A stretch of DNA of 64,000 nucleotides from Roseomonas populi (GTDB taxonomy: Bacteria > Pseudomonadota > Alphaproteobacteria > Acetobacterales > Acetobacteraceae): contig NZ_JANJOU010000001.1 of NCBI RefSeq assembly GCF_024594815.1, forward strand, positions 434,001 through 498,000. Reading direction: 5' to 3'. Below are positions 28,007 to 35,218 of the stretch, in pieces. A program made the position numbers and the translations under genes. Each line of letters starts with the position of its first letter. Within the stretch, counting starts at the first letter, position 1. The notes beneath the pieces were generated by a model. That model was not told where the DNA came from. It did not search any database and was given only the letters and a program-made list of their open reading frames with translations.

Positions 28007-29320
28007 TCAGCGCGCCTCCGGCACGGCGAAGACCTGGCCGGGGTAGATGCGGGCTGGGTGGCGGATCTGTGCCTGATTGGCGCGGTAGATCACGGTGTAG
28101 CGGACGCCGCGGCCATAGGCGTCTCGCGCGATGCGCCAGAGGTTGTGCCCGGGCTGCACCACCACCTTCCCGTCCCGCACCAGGCCCGGAGGCAGGGATT
28201 CGCGCTGGAAGGCCACCTCGATGCGGCCCGCCACGGGGGCGGCGCCCTCGGCCGCCGTGGTGCCGAGCTGGTCCACCCGCAGGGTGTGGCGGCCAATCTG
28301 GGGCGTCTCGGCGGGTGTCAGGCTCCAGCGGCCTTCGGGGTCGGCGCTGGTATCGCCGAGATGCCGGTTGTCCGCGTAGACACGCAGCCGGGCGCCCGGC
28401 GGGGCGGTGCCGGCGAAGCGCATGGTGTTGCTGTCGTCGTAATCGACCACGTCCAGCCCCAGCGGGGTGTTGGGCGCTGCCCTGGCGGGCCCGGCAAGTT
28501 GGCGCGGGGCCGCCTCCGCGGTGGGGGGAAGCAGAAGGACCAGGGTCTGTTCGGCCTTGGCGGGCGCCACGTCGGCAGACGTGGTCCCGGTGGGTTGGGT
28601 CTTGGGAGGTTCAGGCCGGTCCTCGGCCGTGCCGGTCGCGGCCCTACCCTGCGGGGCGCCGGCGGAGCGCTGCGGCGCGGCTTCGGCCACGCGGGTTTCC
28701 TCGCGCGGCCTGGTGGCCTCGGGCTGCCGCCCGGCGGGTCGCGGCGCCAATCTCTCCTCGCCTGGCTCGGCCGCGGCAACCTGCGGCTCCGCGGGCGCGG
28801 GCCCGACGACCACGACCGAGTCCGGTCCTGCCACCTCGTCGCCCCCGGGCAGGCGTGCCCGCAGGGAAAGCTCCCGCGCTCCGGCGCCCAGCGGCTCGGA
28901 AGGCAGGATCACCCACTCGCCGCGCGCATCGGCCCGGGCCCGGCCGATCTCGCGGCCGCCTTCGAGGAGCAGCACTTCCGCGCCCGGGGCGGCGCGGCCG
29001 GCCACCACGACCATCCCGCGGGCACCCATCCGCACCACGTCGAAGCGCGGCGGCTCCGCGCTGCGTGCGGGTCGGGCTTCCGGCGCCGGAGAGGACGGGG
29101 TGGCGGCCCCGGCCTGAGACACCGCCTGCCGCGTCTCCACGGGCCGGTCCTGCGCAGAGGCATCGCGCCGCGGCGCCTCCGCAGCCCGCGGGGCCGAGGC
29201 AACCGGACGGGTCGTGGGAGCCGCCGCACGGTCCCTTGTCCCGTAGAAGGCCCCGGCCGCCAGGGCGCCGGCCAGGACCGTGGCGCCGCCGACGACTCGC
29301 AGCCGAGATGCGTCTGTCAT
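28007..29320 (-). CDS. LysM-domain envelope protein with Ala/Pro-rich linker
   Basis: A 437-residue protein. One N-terminal transmembrane or signal segment (VVGGATVLAGALAAGAFYG, residues about 9-27) is followed by a long Ala/Pro/Arg-rich region, several Ig-like/Big-type segments (ARGMVVVAGRAAPGAEVLLL, GTAPPGARLRVYADNRHLG), and a C-terminal LysM motif (VVVQPGHNLWRIARDAYGRG ... IYPGQVFAVPEA). LysM binds peptidoglycan. Related alphaproteobacterial proteins are annotated only as LysM peptidoglycan-binding proteins. ATG 29320 is chosen over the slightly longer open frame. No catalytic domain is visible. Confidence 0.82.
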   Translation of the reverse strand: MTDASRLRVVGGATVLAGALAAGAFYGTRDRAAAPTTRPVASAPRAAEAPRRDASAQDRPVETRQAVSQAGAATPSSPAPEARPARSAEPPRFDVVRMGARGMVVVAGRAAPGAEVLLLEGGREIGRARADARGEWVILPSEPLGAGARELSLRARLPGGDEVAGPDSVVVVGPAPAEPQVAAAEPGEERLAPRPAGRQPEATRPREETRVAEAAPQRSAGAPQGRAATGTAEDRPEPPKTQPTGTTSADVAPAKAEQTLVLLLPPTAEAAPRQLAGPARAAPNTPLGLDVVDYDDSNTMRFAGTAPPGARLRVYADNRHLGDTSADPEGRWSLTPAETPQIGRHTLRVDQLGTTAAEGAAPVAGRIEVAFQRESLPPGLVRDGKVVVQPGHNLWRIARDAYGRGVRYTVIYRANQAQIRHPARIYPGQVFAVPEAR

Positions 29321-29530
29321 GGAGACGTAACTACGTCCGCCGCCCATCCGATCACAAGGCGCGGGTTGTGCGCTGGATGCGATTTTTCAAGGCCTGCCGA
29401 CCAGTTTCCCGTGCGCCTGCCGCAGCCCGCAAGCTGCGCCCGCGAAAAGTCCCCGCGAAAAGACCGGGCGAGGTGCCCTTGCCGTCCTCCTGGTGGGGCG
29501 CTATACGCCGCCGCCCGGACGCTGTCGTGA

Positions 29531-29607
29531 CGGAGCGTAGCTCAGCCTGGTAGAGCACTGTGTTCGGGACGCAGGGGCCGGAGGTTCGAATCCTCTCGCT
29601 CCGACCA
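29531..29607 (+). tRNA. tRNA-Pro (anticodon CGG)
   Basis: A full cloverleaf can be drawn: acceptor CGGAGCG (29531-29537) with CGCTCCG (29597-29603), D-stem GCTC/GAGC, anticodon stem CTGTG/CGCAG around the loop TTCGGGA (anticodon CGG), T-stem GGAGG/CCTCT with loop TTCGAAT, discriminator A and an encoded CCA ending at 29607. A strong terminator follows 14 nt later. There is no sign of an integrated element at its 3' end. Confidence 0.96.
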
Positions 29608-29620
29608 ACGACGGCTCCGA

Positions 29621-29652
29621 AGCCCCGCATGGCCCTGCCATGCGGGGCTTTT
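29621..29652 (+). terminator. Rho-independent terminator of tRNA-Pro
   Basis: Positions 29621-29633 (AGCCCCGCATGGC) and 29637-29649 form a perfect 13-bp stem with a CCT loop, followed by TTTT. This is the clearest intrinsic terminator in the window and sits directly behind the tRNA gene. Confidence 0.9.
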
Positions 29653-29765
29653 CCGTTCCGGGCCGCGGACCCGGCCCGGAGATCCGGCCCATCGTGGCGG
29701 ATCGGCAACAGCGGCATGACCGCCTCATGAACAGCCGCCGATTTTACGCGATCTCACATATCGGC

Positions 29766-29781
29766 TGGCACGCCCCTCGCA
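29766..29781 (+). promoter_or_regulatory. Sigma-54-type promoter upstream of the porin gene
   Basis: TGGCACG (29766-29772), four bases, then TCGCA (29777-29781): the -24 element matches the sigma-54 consensus TGGCACG exactly, the -12 element differs from TTGCA at one base, and the GG to GC spacing is the required 10 bp. It lies 44 nt before the ATG of the TorF-like porin. An AT-rich stretch with a GATTTTACGCGATC-like half-dyad lies just upstream and might hold an activator site. Confidence 0.6.
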
Positions 29782-29825
29782 ATACAGCGCGGCGCCACGC
29801 CATCGCGTGAGGGGGATAAGAGACC

Positions 29826-30584
29826 ATGACGACCAGGATCGCAGCCGCGGCGACACTCGCGCTGGGCCTGTCCTTCACCGCCGGCACCGCCGGCGCCTTC
29901 GAGATCGAGAGCGCCGGGCTGACCGTCGGCATCACGCCCACCGTCTCGTCCGACTACCTGTTCCGCGGCGTCAGCCAGACCCGGAACCGCCCCGCCGTTC
30001 AGGGCACGATCGACATCCAGCACACGACTGGCCTCTACGTCGGTGCCTTCGCGTCCAATGTCGCCTTCCTCGGCACCAATGCCCGGCAGGAGATCGACGC
30101 GCTGGCCGGCTGGCGGACGACCTTCGCGGGCGTGAGCCTCGACCTCGGCGCCATCGCCTACAACTACCCGGGCTACCAGCACACCGCGCCGGGCACCTTC
30201 GACCTGCAGTACTACGAGCTGGCGGTGAAGGCCGCCTACGAGATCCCGAGCCTGCCCGTGCCGGTTAAGATTCTCGGCGCCTTCAACTGGTCCCCGAACT
30301 ACCAGCTGGAGAGCGGAAACGGGTACTACGTCGAGGGCGGCGTGGAGATCGGCCTGCCCTACGACTTCACCCTGGCCGCCCGCGGCGGCTATCAGTGGAT
30401 TCAGAACAACACCCGCTGGGGCTCGCCCGACTTCGGCAACTGGAACGTGACGTTGTCCTACAAGTTCTCGGACTTCGTCCTCACGGCCGGCTACTTCGAC
30501 ACGAGCCTGAGCCGGAGCGAGTGCTTCGGCAGCCAGAAGATCTGTGACGCGCGCGGCATGGTCTATCTCAGCCGCACCTTCTGA
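29826..30584 (+). CDS. TorF-family putative outer-membrane porin
   Basis: A 252-residue protein with a Sec signal peptide (MTTRIAAAATLALGLSFTAG, cleavage likely after TAGA) and a beta-barrel-like mature part of alternating aromatic and small residues, ending in aromatic Phe. SSDYLFRGVSQTRNRPAVQG and GFASN-like GAFASNVAF are the conserved blocks of this family (TIGR02001), found in many proteobacteria with unknown substrate. A GGGGGATAAGAG Shine-Dalgarno precedes the ATG. Control by sigma-54 is suggested by the promoter at 29766-29781. It is convergent with the DUF2842 gene. Confidence 0.9.
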   Translation: MTTRIAAAATLALGLSFTAGTAGAFEIESAGLTVGITPTVSSDYLFRGVSQTRNRPAVQGTIDIQHTTGLYVGAFASNVAFLGTNARQEIDALAGWRTTFAGVSLDLGAIAYNYPGYQHTAPGTFDLQYYELAVKAAYEIPSLPVPVKILGAFNWSPNYQLESGNGYYVEGGVEIGLPYDFTLAARGGYQWIQNNTRWGSPDFGNWNVTLSYKFSDFVLTAGYFDTSLSRSECFGSQKICDARGMVYLSRTF

Positions 30585-30598
30585 CGGGCCGGGAACAG

Positions 30599-30629
30599 GG
30601 GCGGCGCGGTGCCTATTTCCGCGCCGCCC
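30599..30629. terminator. Bidirectional hairpin behind the porin gene
   Basis: GGGCGGCGCGG (30599-30609) and CCGCGCCGCCC (30619-30629) pair perfectly over 11 bp around a 9-nt loop. The hairpin starts 15 nt after the porin stop and overlaps the last codons of the convergent DUF2842 gene. The loop contains TATTT but there is no external T-run. Confidence 0.5.
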
Positions 30630-30798
30630 AGAGCATGAGCCGGCTGGCCGGCCAGGCCCAGAGGACCCCGGCCACCGTGAAGTAGAGCAGCTGCGCCGCC
30701 CAGTGGCGCGGCACGAGGTCGGCCAGGACCACCGCCGCCCCGATATAGAGCAGGAAGCCCAGGATTCCGGCGATGACGGCCACGGGGACGCGCGACAT
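30613..30798 (-). CDS. DUF2842 small membrane protein
   Basis: A 61-residue protein (MSRVPVAVIAGILGFLLYIG at the start) made almost entirely of two hydrophobic helices, residues about 5-28 and 37-57, ending LMLWAARK. The pattern of a first helix, the PRHWAAQLLYF segment and WAWPASRLMLWA matches DUF2842, a short alphaproteobacterial inner-membrane family of unknown function. The ATG at 30798 is the start that gives the conserved length; the frame is open further upstream but that part is compositionally meaningless. Confidence 0.82.
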   Translation of the reverse strand: MSRVPVAVIAGILGFLLYIGAAVVLADLVPRHWAAQLLYFTVAGVLWAWPASRLMLWAARK

Positions 30799-30918
30799 GC
30801 GGGTTCCCTGCCGCAAACCGGCCCGCGCGCCAAGTCCCGCAGGCGAACCGGGCCGGTTTGATCCGCCGCCCCGCCCCATCCTATGACGCAGGCCCATCCC
30901 GAGACGGAGCCCTGCGTG

Positions 30919-31476
30919 ATGACCGACAACCTCGCCGATGCGGCGCCCCTCGCCGGGGTTGACCTGAAGCAGCACATCCGCGGCATTCCGGATTTCCCGA
31001 AGCCCGGCATCCTTTTCTACGACATCTCCACCCTGCTGCGGCACGGCCCCGCCTGGAAGGAGGCGATGCGCCGCCTGGCCGAGACCGTGCGCCCGCACCG
31101 CCCCACCCTGCTCGCGGGAATCGAGAGCCGCGGCTTCCTGGTGGCGGCTCCGCTGGCGCTTGAACTGGGCCTCGGCTTCGTGATGCTGCGCAAGCGCGGC
31201 AAGCTGCCGGGCGCCATCATCGGGCTGAACTACGCGCTGGAGTACGGCACCGACCGAATCGAGATGCAGGCCGACGCGGTGAAGCCCGGGGACCGCGTGG
31301 TGATCCTGGACGACCTGCTGGCCACGGGCGGCACCCTGGCCGCCAGCATCGCGCTACTCCGCCAGGCAGGCGCCGAGGTGCCGGCGGCGGCCGCGTTGAT
31401 CGAGCTGACCTCCCTCAATGGTCGCGCCCGGCTGGGCGACACCGCTTTCGAGGCCCTGATCTCCTACGAGGGCTGA
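30919..31476 (+). CDS. apt: Adenine phosphoribosyltransferase
   Basis: Salvages adenine with PRPP to AMP in the cytoplasm. The protein has the type I PRTase PRPP loop [17 protein letters not shown] (residues about 125-141), the Apt-specific [34 protein letters not shown] and [13 protein letters not shown] with [11 protein letters not shown] 30919 (MTDNLAD) gives a normal 185 residues; ATG 30883 in the same frame is an alternative. Confidence 0.96.
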   Translation: MTDNLADAAPLAGVDLKQHIRGIPDFPKPGILFYDISTLLRHGPAWKEAMRRLAETVRPHRPTLLAGIESRGFLVAAPLALELGLGFVMLRKRGKLPGAIIGLNYALEYGTDRIEMQADAVKPGDRVVILDDLLATGGTLAASIALLRQAGAEVPAAAALIELTSLNGRARLGDTAFEALISYEG

Positions 31477-31525
31477 CCCGAAGGTGCCACAATCCCGCCC
31501 CAGGAGCCGTCCAGCCTTCGCCACC

Positions 31526-32500
31526 ATGAGCGCCTTGCCCGCCCATCCCCGCCCCTTCCCGCTCGGCCGGCGCGAGGCCGGGCTGGCGCTGCTCGGGCTG
31601 GCGGGGCTGCCGGGCGCTGCGCGGGCCCAGGTGGCGGAGAGCACGACCATCCTGGTGCCCGGGCCGGAGGATGGCGGCTGCGCCCGCTGGGCCGCCCGCG
31701 CCGCGGCGGCACTGGCGCGCGGGCTGCACCGGCCGGGGCCCCTGCGCCTCTCCTTCGTGGGTGGGCCGGACGGCGTGACGGCAGCGAACCGCTTCGCCAC
31801 GCTGGATGGGGCGGAGGGGCCGCGGCTCCTCGTCCTGCCCGGCTGGACCTGCCACGCGCGGCTGACCGGCACCACCCGGGCGCGCTTCGAGCCGGGTGCC
31901 TGGCTGCCGCTGATGGCGAGCTGGCAAGGCGCGGTGCTGGCCGGGCGCGGGCCCCGGCCCGGCCGGGGCGGCACGCCGCTGCGCGTGGCGATCCCCGCCC
32001 CCGAGGCGCCGGAGGCGGCCGCCCTGGCCGCGTTGGACCTGCTGGGCGTCCCCGCGGCGCCGGTGACGGGCGCGGCCGAGGCCGCCTTCGCCGCGGGCGA
32101 TGCCGATGCGCTGATCGTCATCGGCGCTGATCCCGTGGCCCGGGCGGCATCGCTGGGGGCCGTTCCCTGGTACCTCCTCTCCACCGGAGAGGGCGAAGCG
32201 ACGGAGATTCCGCCCCTCCCCGGCCGAAGCCCGGAGACGCGCGCGGTGCTCGCGGCCGCGGCCGGTCTGCAGATGCGCGCGGCGCTTGTCATGCCGCCCC
32301 TGACGCCGGCCGATGCCGTGGCGGCCTGGCGCCGCGCCGCAGTCCGATGGCAGGAGGAGGAGCGCGCCCAGCCCACCGAGGGACAGCCGCTTACGGGCAC
32401 GGCCGCGGGCGCCGCCTTCGCCCTGCTGGCGCCCGCCGCCGATGCGACCTTGGCCTATCGGAGTTGGCTGGAGCGGCGCCTGGGCTGGCGCGCGGGCTGA
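31526..32500 (+). CDS. Secreted protein of unknown function, possibly a solute-binding-protein relative
   Basis: A 324-residue Ala-rich protein. The N-terminus carries an RR pair before a hydrophobic stretch (PLGRREAGLALLGLAGLPGA, then ARAQ), which looks like a Tat or Sec signal peptide. The mature part alternates helices and strands (STTILVPGPEDGG, LRLSFVGGPDGVTAANRFAT, GDADALIVIGADPVARAA) in a way loosely reminiscent of TctC/Bug tripartite tricarboxylate binding proteins, but conserved family motifs are absent. It follows apt by 49 bp. I do not recognise a specific family. Confidence 0.65.
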   Translation: MSALPAHPRPFPLGRREAGLALLGLAGLPGAARAQVAESTTILVPGPEDGGCARWAARAAAALARGLHRPGPLRLSFVGGPDGVTAANRFATLDGAEGPRLLVLPGWTCHARLTGTTRARFEPGAWLPLMASWQGAVLAGRGPRPGRGGTPLRVAIPAPEAPEAAALAALDLLGVPAAPVTGAAEAAFAAGDADALIVIGADPVARAASLGAVPWYLLSTGEGEATEIPPLPGRSPETRAVLAAAAGLQMRAALVMPPLTPADAVAAWRRAAVRWQEEERAQPTEGQPLTGTAAGAAFALLAPAADATLAYRSWLERRLGWRAG

Positions 32501-32526
32501 GAGCCGAACCCAGAGGGCTGGGCCAT

Positions 32527-33321
32527 TCAGGCGAACAGGGCCAGGAGACTTGATGTGCTGCCGCTGGCCATGCCGGAATTGGCTGACATCACGTAGCGTT
32601 CGGCCAGCTTCGTGGCCTGCTTCGGATCGGTGAGCTTCGAGAGATCGAGCCGCGACGTGATGGCCCGGGCCTGGGTCTCCACCTCCTGGATCGCGATAGT
32701 CTGCGGCAGGCCCAGCGCGCCAGTGACGACGCGGCGCAGCACCGCATCGCCCAACACCTCGTAGGCGCTCAGCTCCTTCCCCGTCGAAACCCGCTGCTGG
32801 AAATAGAGGGCATCCGAGACGCCGCTTGCCTGATCGTCCTGGGAAAGGCGCCACTGGTAGGAGGTGTAGGCCTCCGTCAGGCTCTTCTGGACCGAGGCGT
32901 CGCGCAACCCGCCCAGGCCCTTGGTGGCGAGGTTCAGCGTGGCGGCCGCGGTCTTCCAGCGCGCATCCGTGGAGGCGAGCTTCGACGCCACCGAGTTGGA
33001 GTCGCTCGGGTCCGACATCAGCGCGCGCAGGGCGAGGCCCGTGCTGTCCACCGCGTCCGGCAGGCCGAGCGCCGGCAGCAGCACCGTCGTGACGCGCGGA
33101 TCCCGCAGCGCGGCCTCCACCGTCTTTGCCTTAGCGATGCCTTCCGTGAAGCGGCTGATCGCCAGCTTCACCTCGGCCTCCTTCGCCACCTGCGTCACGC
33201 CCTTCGCCTCTGCCCCCTTCATGCTGGCACGGCGCAGGGCAAGCAGTGCCGAGGCGGGATCGGCCGTGCTGGTGCCCGCGGTGCTGCCGCCAAGGATGGC
33301 GAGGGCAAGGGCGCCGGACAT
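32527..33321 (-). CDS. DUF1217 protein of the flagellar locus
   Basis: A 264-residue protein, last gene of the leftward flagellar operon, starting 1 bp after the flaF stop. The sequence is helical and rich in Ala, Leu, Lys and Asp (EAEVKLAISRFTEGIAKAKT, VEAALRDPRVTTVLLPALGL, DALYFQQRVSTGKELSAYEV) with no signal peptide or membrane segment. DUF1217 proteins occur next to flagellar genes in alphaproteobacteria and are suspected to take part in filament or hook assembly. The role is inferred from position; the biochemical activity is unknown. Confidence 0.75.
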   Translation of the reverse strand: MSGALALAILGGSTAGTSTADPASALLALRRASMKGAEAKGVTQVAKEAEVKLAISRFTEGIAKAKTVEAALRDPRVTTVLLPALGLPDAVDSTGLALRALMSDPSDSNSVASKLASTDARWKTAAATLNLATKGLGGLRDASVQKSLTEAYTSYQWRLSQDDQASGVSDALYFQQRVSTGKELSAYEVLGDAVLRRVVTGALGLPQTIAIQEVETQARAITSRLDLSKLTDPKQATKLAERYVMSANSGMASGSTSSLLALFA

Positions 33322-33322
33322 G

Positions 33323-33688
33323 CTAGTTGTTCATGGCCAGGCCGGCGGCCATGTTCTCGTTCACCTCGATGAGGAAGGCGAGGTCGGGCTCGTCCTTCTC
33401 CATCTCCCGCAGCACCGTGCGGCCGACCGAGACGATGGAGGCGCGCAGGGGCGCGGGCAGCGCGTTGGTCGGGTCGATCAGCACCCCCTCCACCGCGAGC
33501 CAGAGGCGGCGATTGTCCGCCAGGGCGCGGATGGCGCGGAGCCCCACCTCCCCTCCCCCGCGGCCTTCGCCCTGGGCGGCGCGCAGGGCGCCGTTGACGC
33601 GGCGGAACACGTCCGCCTCCTGCGCGCGGATCGGCATCGCGGCCCGGGTGGCGCGATAGGCCAGGGCGGGATTGGGATGCTGCATCAT
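33323..33688 (-). CDS. flaF: Flagellar biosynthesis regulator FlaF
   Basis: A 121-residue helical protein with the FlaF pattern: ALAYRATRAAMPIRAQEADV at the N-terminus, RAIRALADNRRLWLAVEGVL in the middle and LAFLIEVNENMAAGL near the C-terminus. In Caulobacter-type systems FlaF is needed for flagellin translation and secretion and acts opposite to FlbT. The start overlaps the flbT stop (ATGA), so the two are translationally coupled. Confidence 0.9.
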   Translation of the reverse strand: MMQHPNPALAYRATRAAMPIRAQEADVFRRVNGALRAAQGEGRGGGEVGLRAIRALADNRRLWLAVEGVLIDPTNALPAPLRASIVSVGRTVLREMEKDEPDLAFLIEVNENMAAGLAMNN

Positions 33689-34122
33689 GCCGTCATCTCC
33701 TCCGGCGCGGGGCGGGCGTTCGAGGGTGGGGCAATGCCGAGCACCGCCTCCTCATGCCGCATGACGCGGCGGGCGAGCTTCAGCGCGGTGTAGCAGTCGT
33801 CCTCCTCCGCCGCCGTCAGCGCGCGGTCGAGCATGGCGGAGGCGAGGTTGGAGGTGGTGGCCGCCTGGAACTCGCCGATGAGCTGGCGCGCGGCCTCCAG
33901 CCCGCGCTCCCTCTCCTCCTCGTTGCCGATATAGGCGGTCTGCAGGGCGAAATAGATGCGGCGGGCCGGGGTGTCGGCAGCCTCCGGCGGCAGGATCTGC
34001 TTGCCGAAGAGGAAGCGGGCCTTCGCGGTGAGTTCGATGCGTGCGCGGTTGCGGAAGCGGATAGGGGCGCCGTTGACGACCATCAGGTCGCCCTGGCGAA
34101 GTTCGAGAACCAGCGTGGACAC
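33685..34122 (-). CDS. flbT: Flagellar biosynthesis repressor FlbT
   Basis: A 145-residue protein with FlbT hallmarks: LVLELRQGDLMVVNGAPIRF, RARFLFGKQ-like ARFLFGKQILPPEAADTPAR and YFALQTAYIGNEEERE. In Caulobacter FlbT binds the 5' leader of flagellin mRNA and promotes its decay, coupling flagellin synthesis to hook completion. GTG 34122 gives the family-typical N-terminus and has an upstream AAGGAA; ATG 34146 would add eight residues. The gene lies just behind flagellin, after two hairpins. Confidence 0.9.
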   Translation of the reverse strand: MSTLVLELRQGDLMVVNGAPIRFRNRARIELTAKARFLFGKQILPPEAADTPARRIYFALQTAYIGNEEERERGLEAARQLIGEFQAATTSNLASAMLDRALTAAEEDDCYTALKLARRVMRHEEAVLGIAPPSNARPAPEEMTA

Positions 34123-34186
34123 GGTCTTCGCGTTCCTTCGTGGCATGCGATGCGCGGCGCGGGCCTTGCGCGGCCGCCGCATCGCC

Positions 34187-34211
34187 GCCGGGTGGCAGCT
34201 TGCCGCCCGGC
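34187..34211 (-). other. RNA hairpin in the flagellin-flbT gap
   Basis: GCCGGG (34187-34192) pairs with CCCGGC (34206-34211) and GGCA with TGCC inside it, joined by a T/G position that can wobble on one strand; the loop is three bases. Lying between flagellin and flbT and beside a second hairpin, it may stabilise the flagellin transcript end or act on flbT translation. Confidence 0.4.
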
Positions 34212-34233
34212 ACGATGAATGGGGACGGAACGG

Positions 34234-34258
34234 GGCGCCGCGGGTCTTTCACGGCGCC
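34234..34258 (-). terminator. Hairpin directly after the flagellin gene
   Basis: GGCGCCG (34234-34240) and CGGCGCC (34252-34258) form a perfect 7-bp stem with an 11-nt loop, starting 8 nt after the flagellin stop in the direction of transcription. A strongly expressed flagellin gene is expected to be followed by a terminator or processing hairpin; a T-run is lacking. Confidence 0.4.
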
Positions 34259-34265
34259 GCGCCCT

Positions 34266-35096
34266 TCAGCGGAACAGGCTCATCAGGCTCTGCGGCGCCT
34301 GGTTGGCGATGCTGAGCGACTGCGTGCCGAGCTGCTGCTTGATCTGGAGCGCCTGGAGGGTCGCGCTCTCCTTTGCCAGATCGGCATCGACCAGCGCCCC
34401 CAGCCCGGTCTGCAGGGAGTCCATCTTCTGCTTGTTGTAGTCGACCTGCTCGGTCAGGTAGTTGCTGTTGTTGCCGAAGGTGTTCAGCGCGCTGTTGACC
34501 GCGGTCATCTTCGTCGTGAAGTCGCCGCTGGCGCCGAGCATGGAGGCCGCCGCCGCGGCATCGGTAGGTGCGGCGTTGATGGTGAGGGTCGCGCCGTCCA
34601 CCGCCGCGAGCGTGTAGGTCGTCCCCTTCTCGTTCCGCACGGTGGCAATGTTGCCGCCGCCCGCGCCGGTGGAGGTGCTGAGCAGGGTGCGCCCGTTGTA
34701 GGTGGCGTCCGCGACGTAGTTCTGCACCTGGGTGCGGAGCGAGTCGTACTGCGACTGGTACTGGGACCGCTGGCTGTCGGACAGGGTGCCGTCCGCTAGC
34801 TTCACCAGCACTGTCTTGATGTCGCCCATCGTGTCGGAAACCTTGTTCAGGCCCGACAGGGTGGTGTCCAGCACGCCCTGCACGCCACCGATCTGCTCGT
34901 TGGCGGAGGTGATGCCGGCGATGTCTGCCCGCACGCTCTGGGCCACGGCGAAGGCCGCGCCGTCGTCCTTCGCGTCCGAGACGCGGTAGCCGGTGGAAAT
35001 GCGCTTCTGCGTCGCGTTCAGCGCGTCGTTCGTCTTGTTCAGCGTCTGCAGCGCGACGGATGCGCCGATGTTCGTGTTGACCGAGTTCAGGGCCAT
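34266..35096 (-). CDS. Flagellin (short form)
   Basis: The filament subunit, 276 residues. The conserved N-terminal D0/D1 part (MALNSVNTNIGASVALQTLN, RISTGYRVSDAKDDGAAFAV, RADIAGITSANEQIGGVQG) and the C-terminal part (QVDYNKQKMDSLQTGLGALV, LQALQIKQQLGTQSLSIANQ, ending LMSLFR) are intact. The central variable region is short, as in other alphaproteobacterial flagellins. ATG 35096 has an AAAGGGG Shine-Dalgarno. No convincing sigma-54 or sigma-28 promoter was found in the 122-bp upstream gap, so it may be read from the flgE promoter. Confidence 0.97.
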   Translation of the reverse strand: MALNSVNTNIGASVALQTLNKTNDALNATQKRISTGYRVSDAKDDGAAFAVAQSVRADIAGITSANEQIGGVQGVLDTTLSGLNKVSDTMGDIKTVLVKLADGTLSDSQRSQYQSQYDSLRTQVQNYVADATYNGRTLLSTSTGAGGGNIATVRNEKGTTYTLAAVDGATLTINAAPTDAAAAASMLGASGDFTTKMTAVNSALNTFGNNSNYLTEQVDYNKQKMDSLQTGLGALVDADLAKESATLQALQIKQQLGTQSLSIANQAPQSLMSLFR

Positions 35097-35218
35097 GTCT
35101 TGCCCCTTTCCTGTCCGGCGGGGGCCGTCTCTCCGGCCGCCACCCGTTGCGTTCCGCCTCTTGCGGTATGGGCCCATCCTGGGCCGGGCCGGTTAACGGC
35201 CGTTGAATCCCGCCCTCA

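Noticed and set aside
29531-29607. tRNA-Pro as an integration site of a mobile element
   Set aside because: No integrase, no direct repeat of the 3' end and a native-looking terminator and porin gene follow.
35097-35218. Sigma-54 or sigma-28 promoter in front of flagellin
   Set aside because: A GG-N10-GC pair exists but the rest of the consensus is poor, and no sigma-28-like box was found; not reported as a feature.
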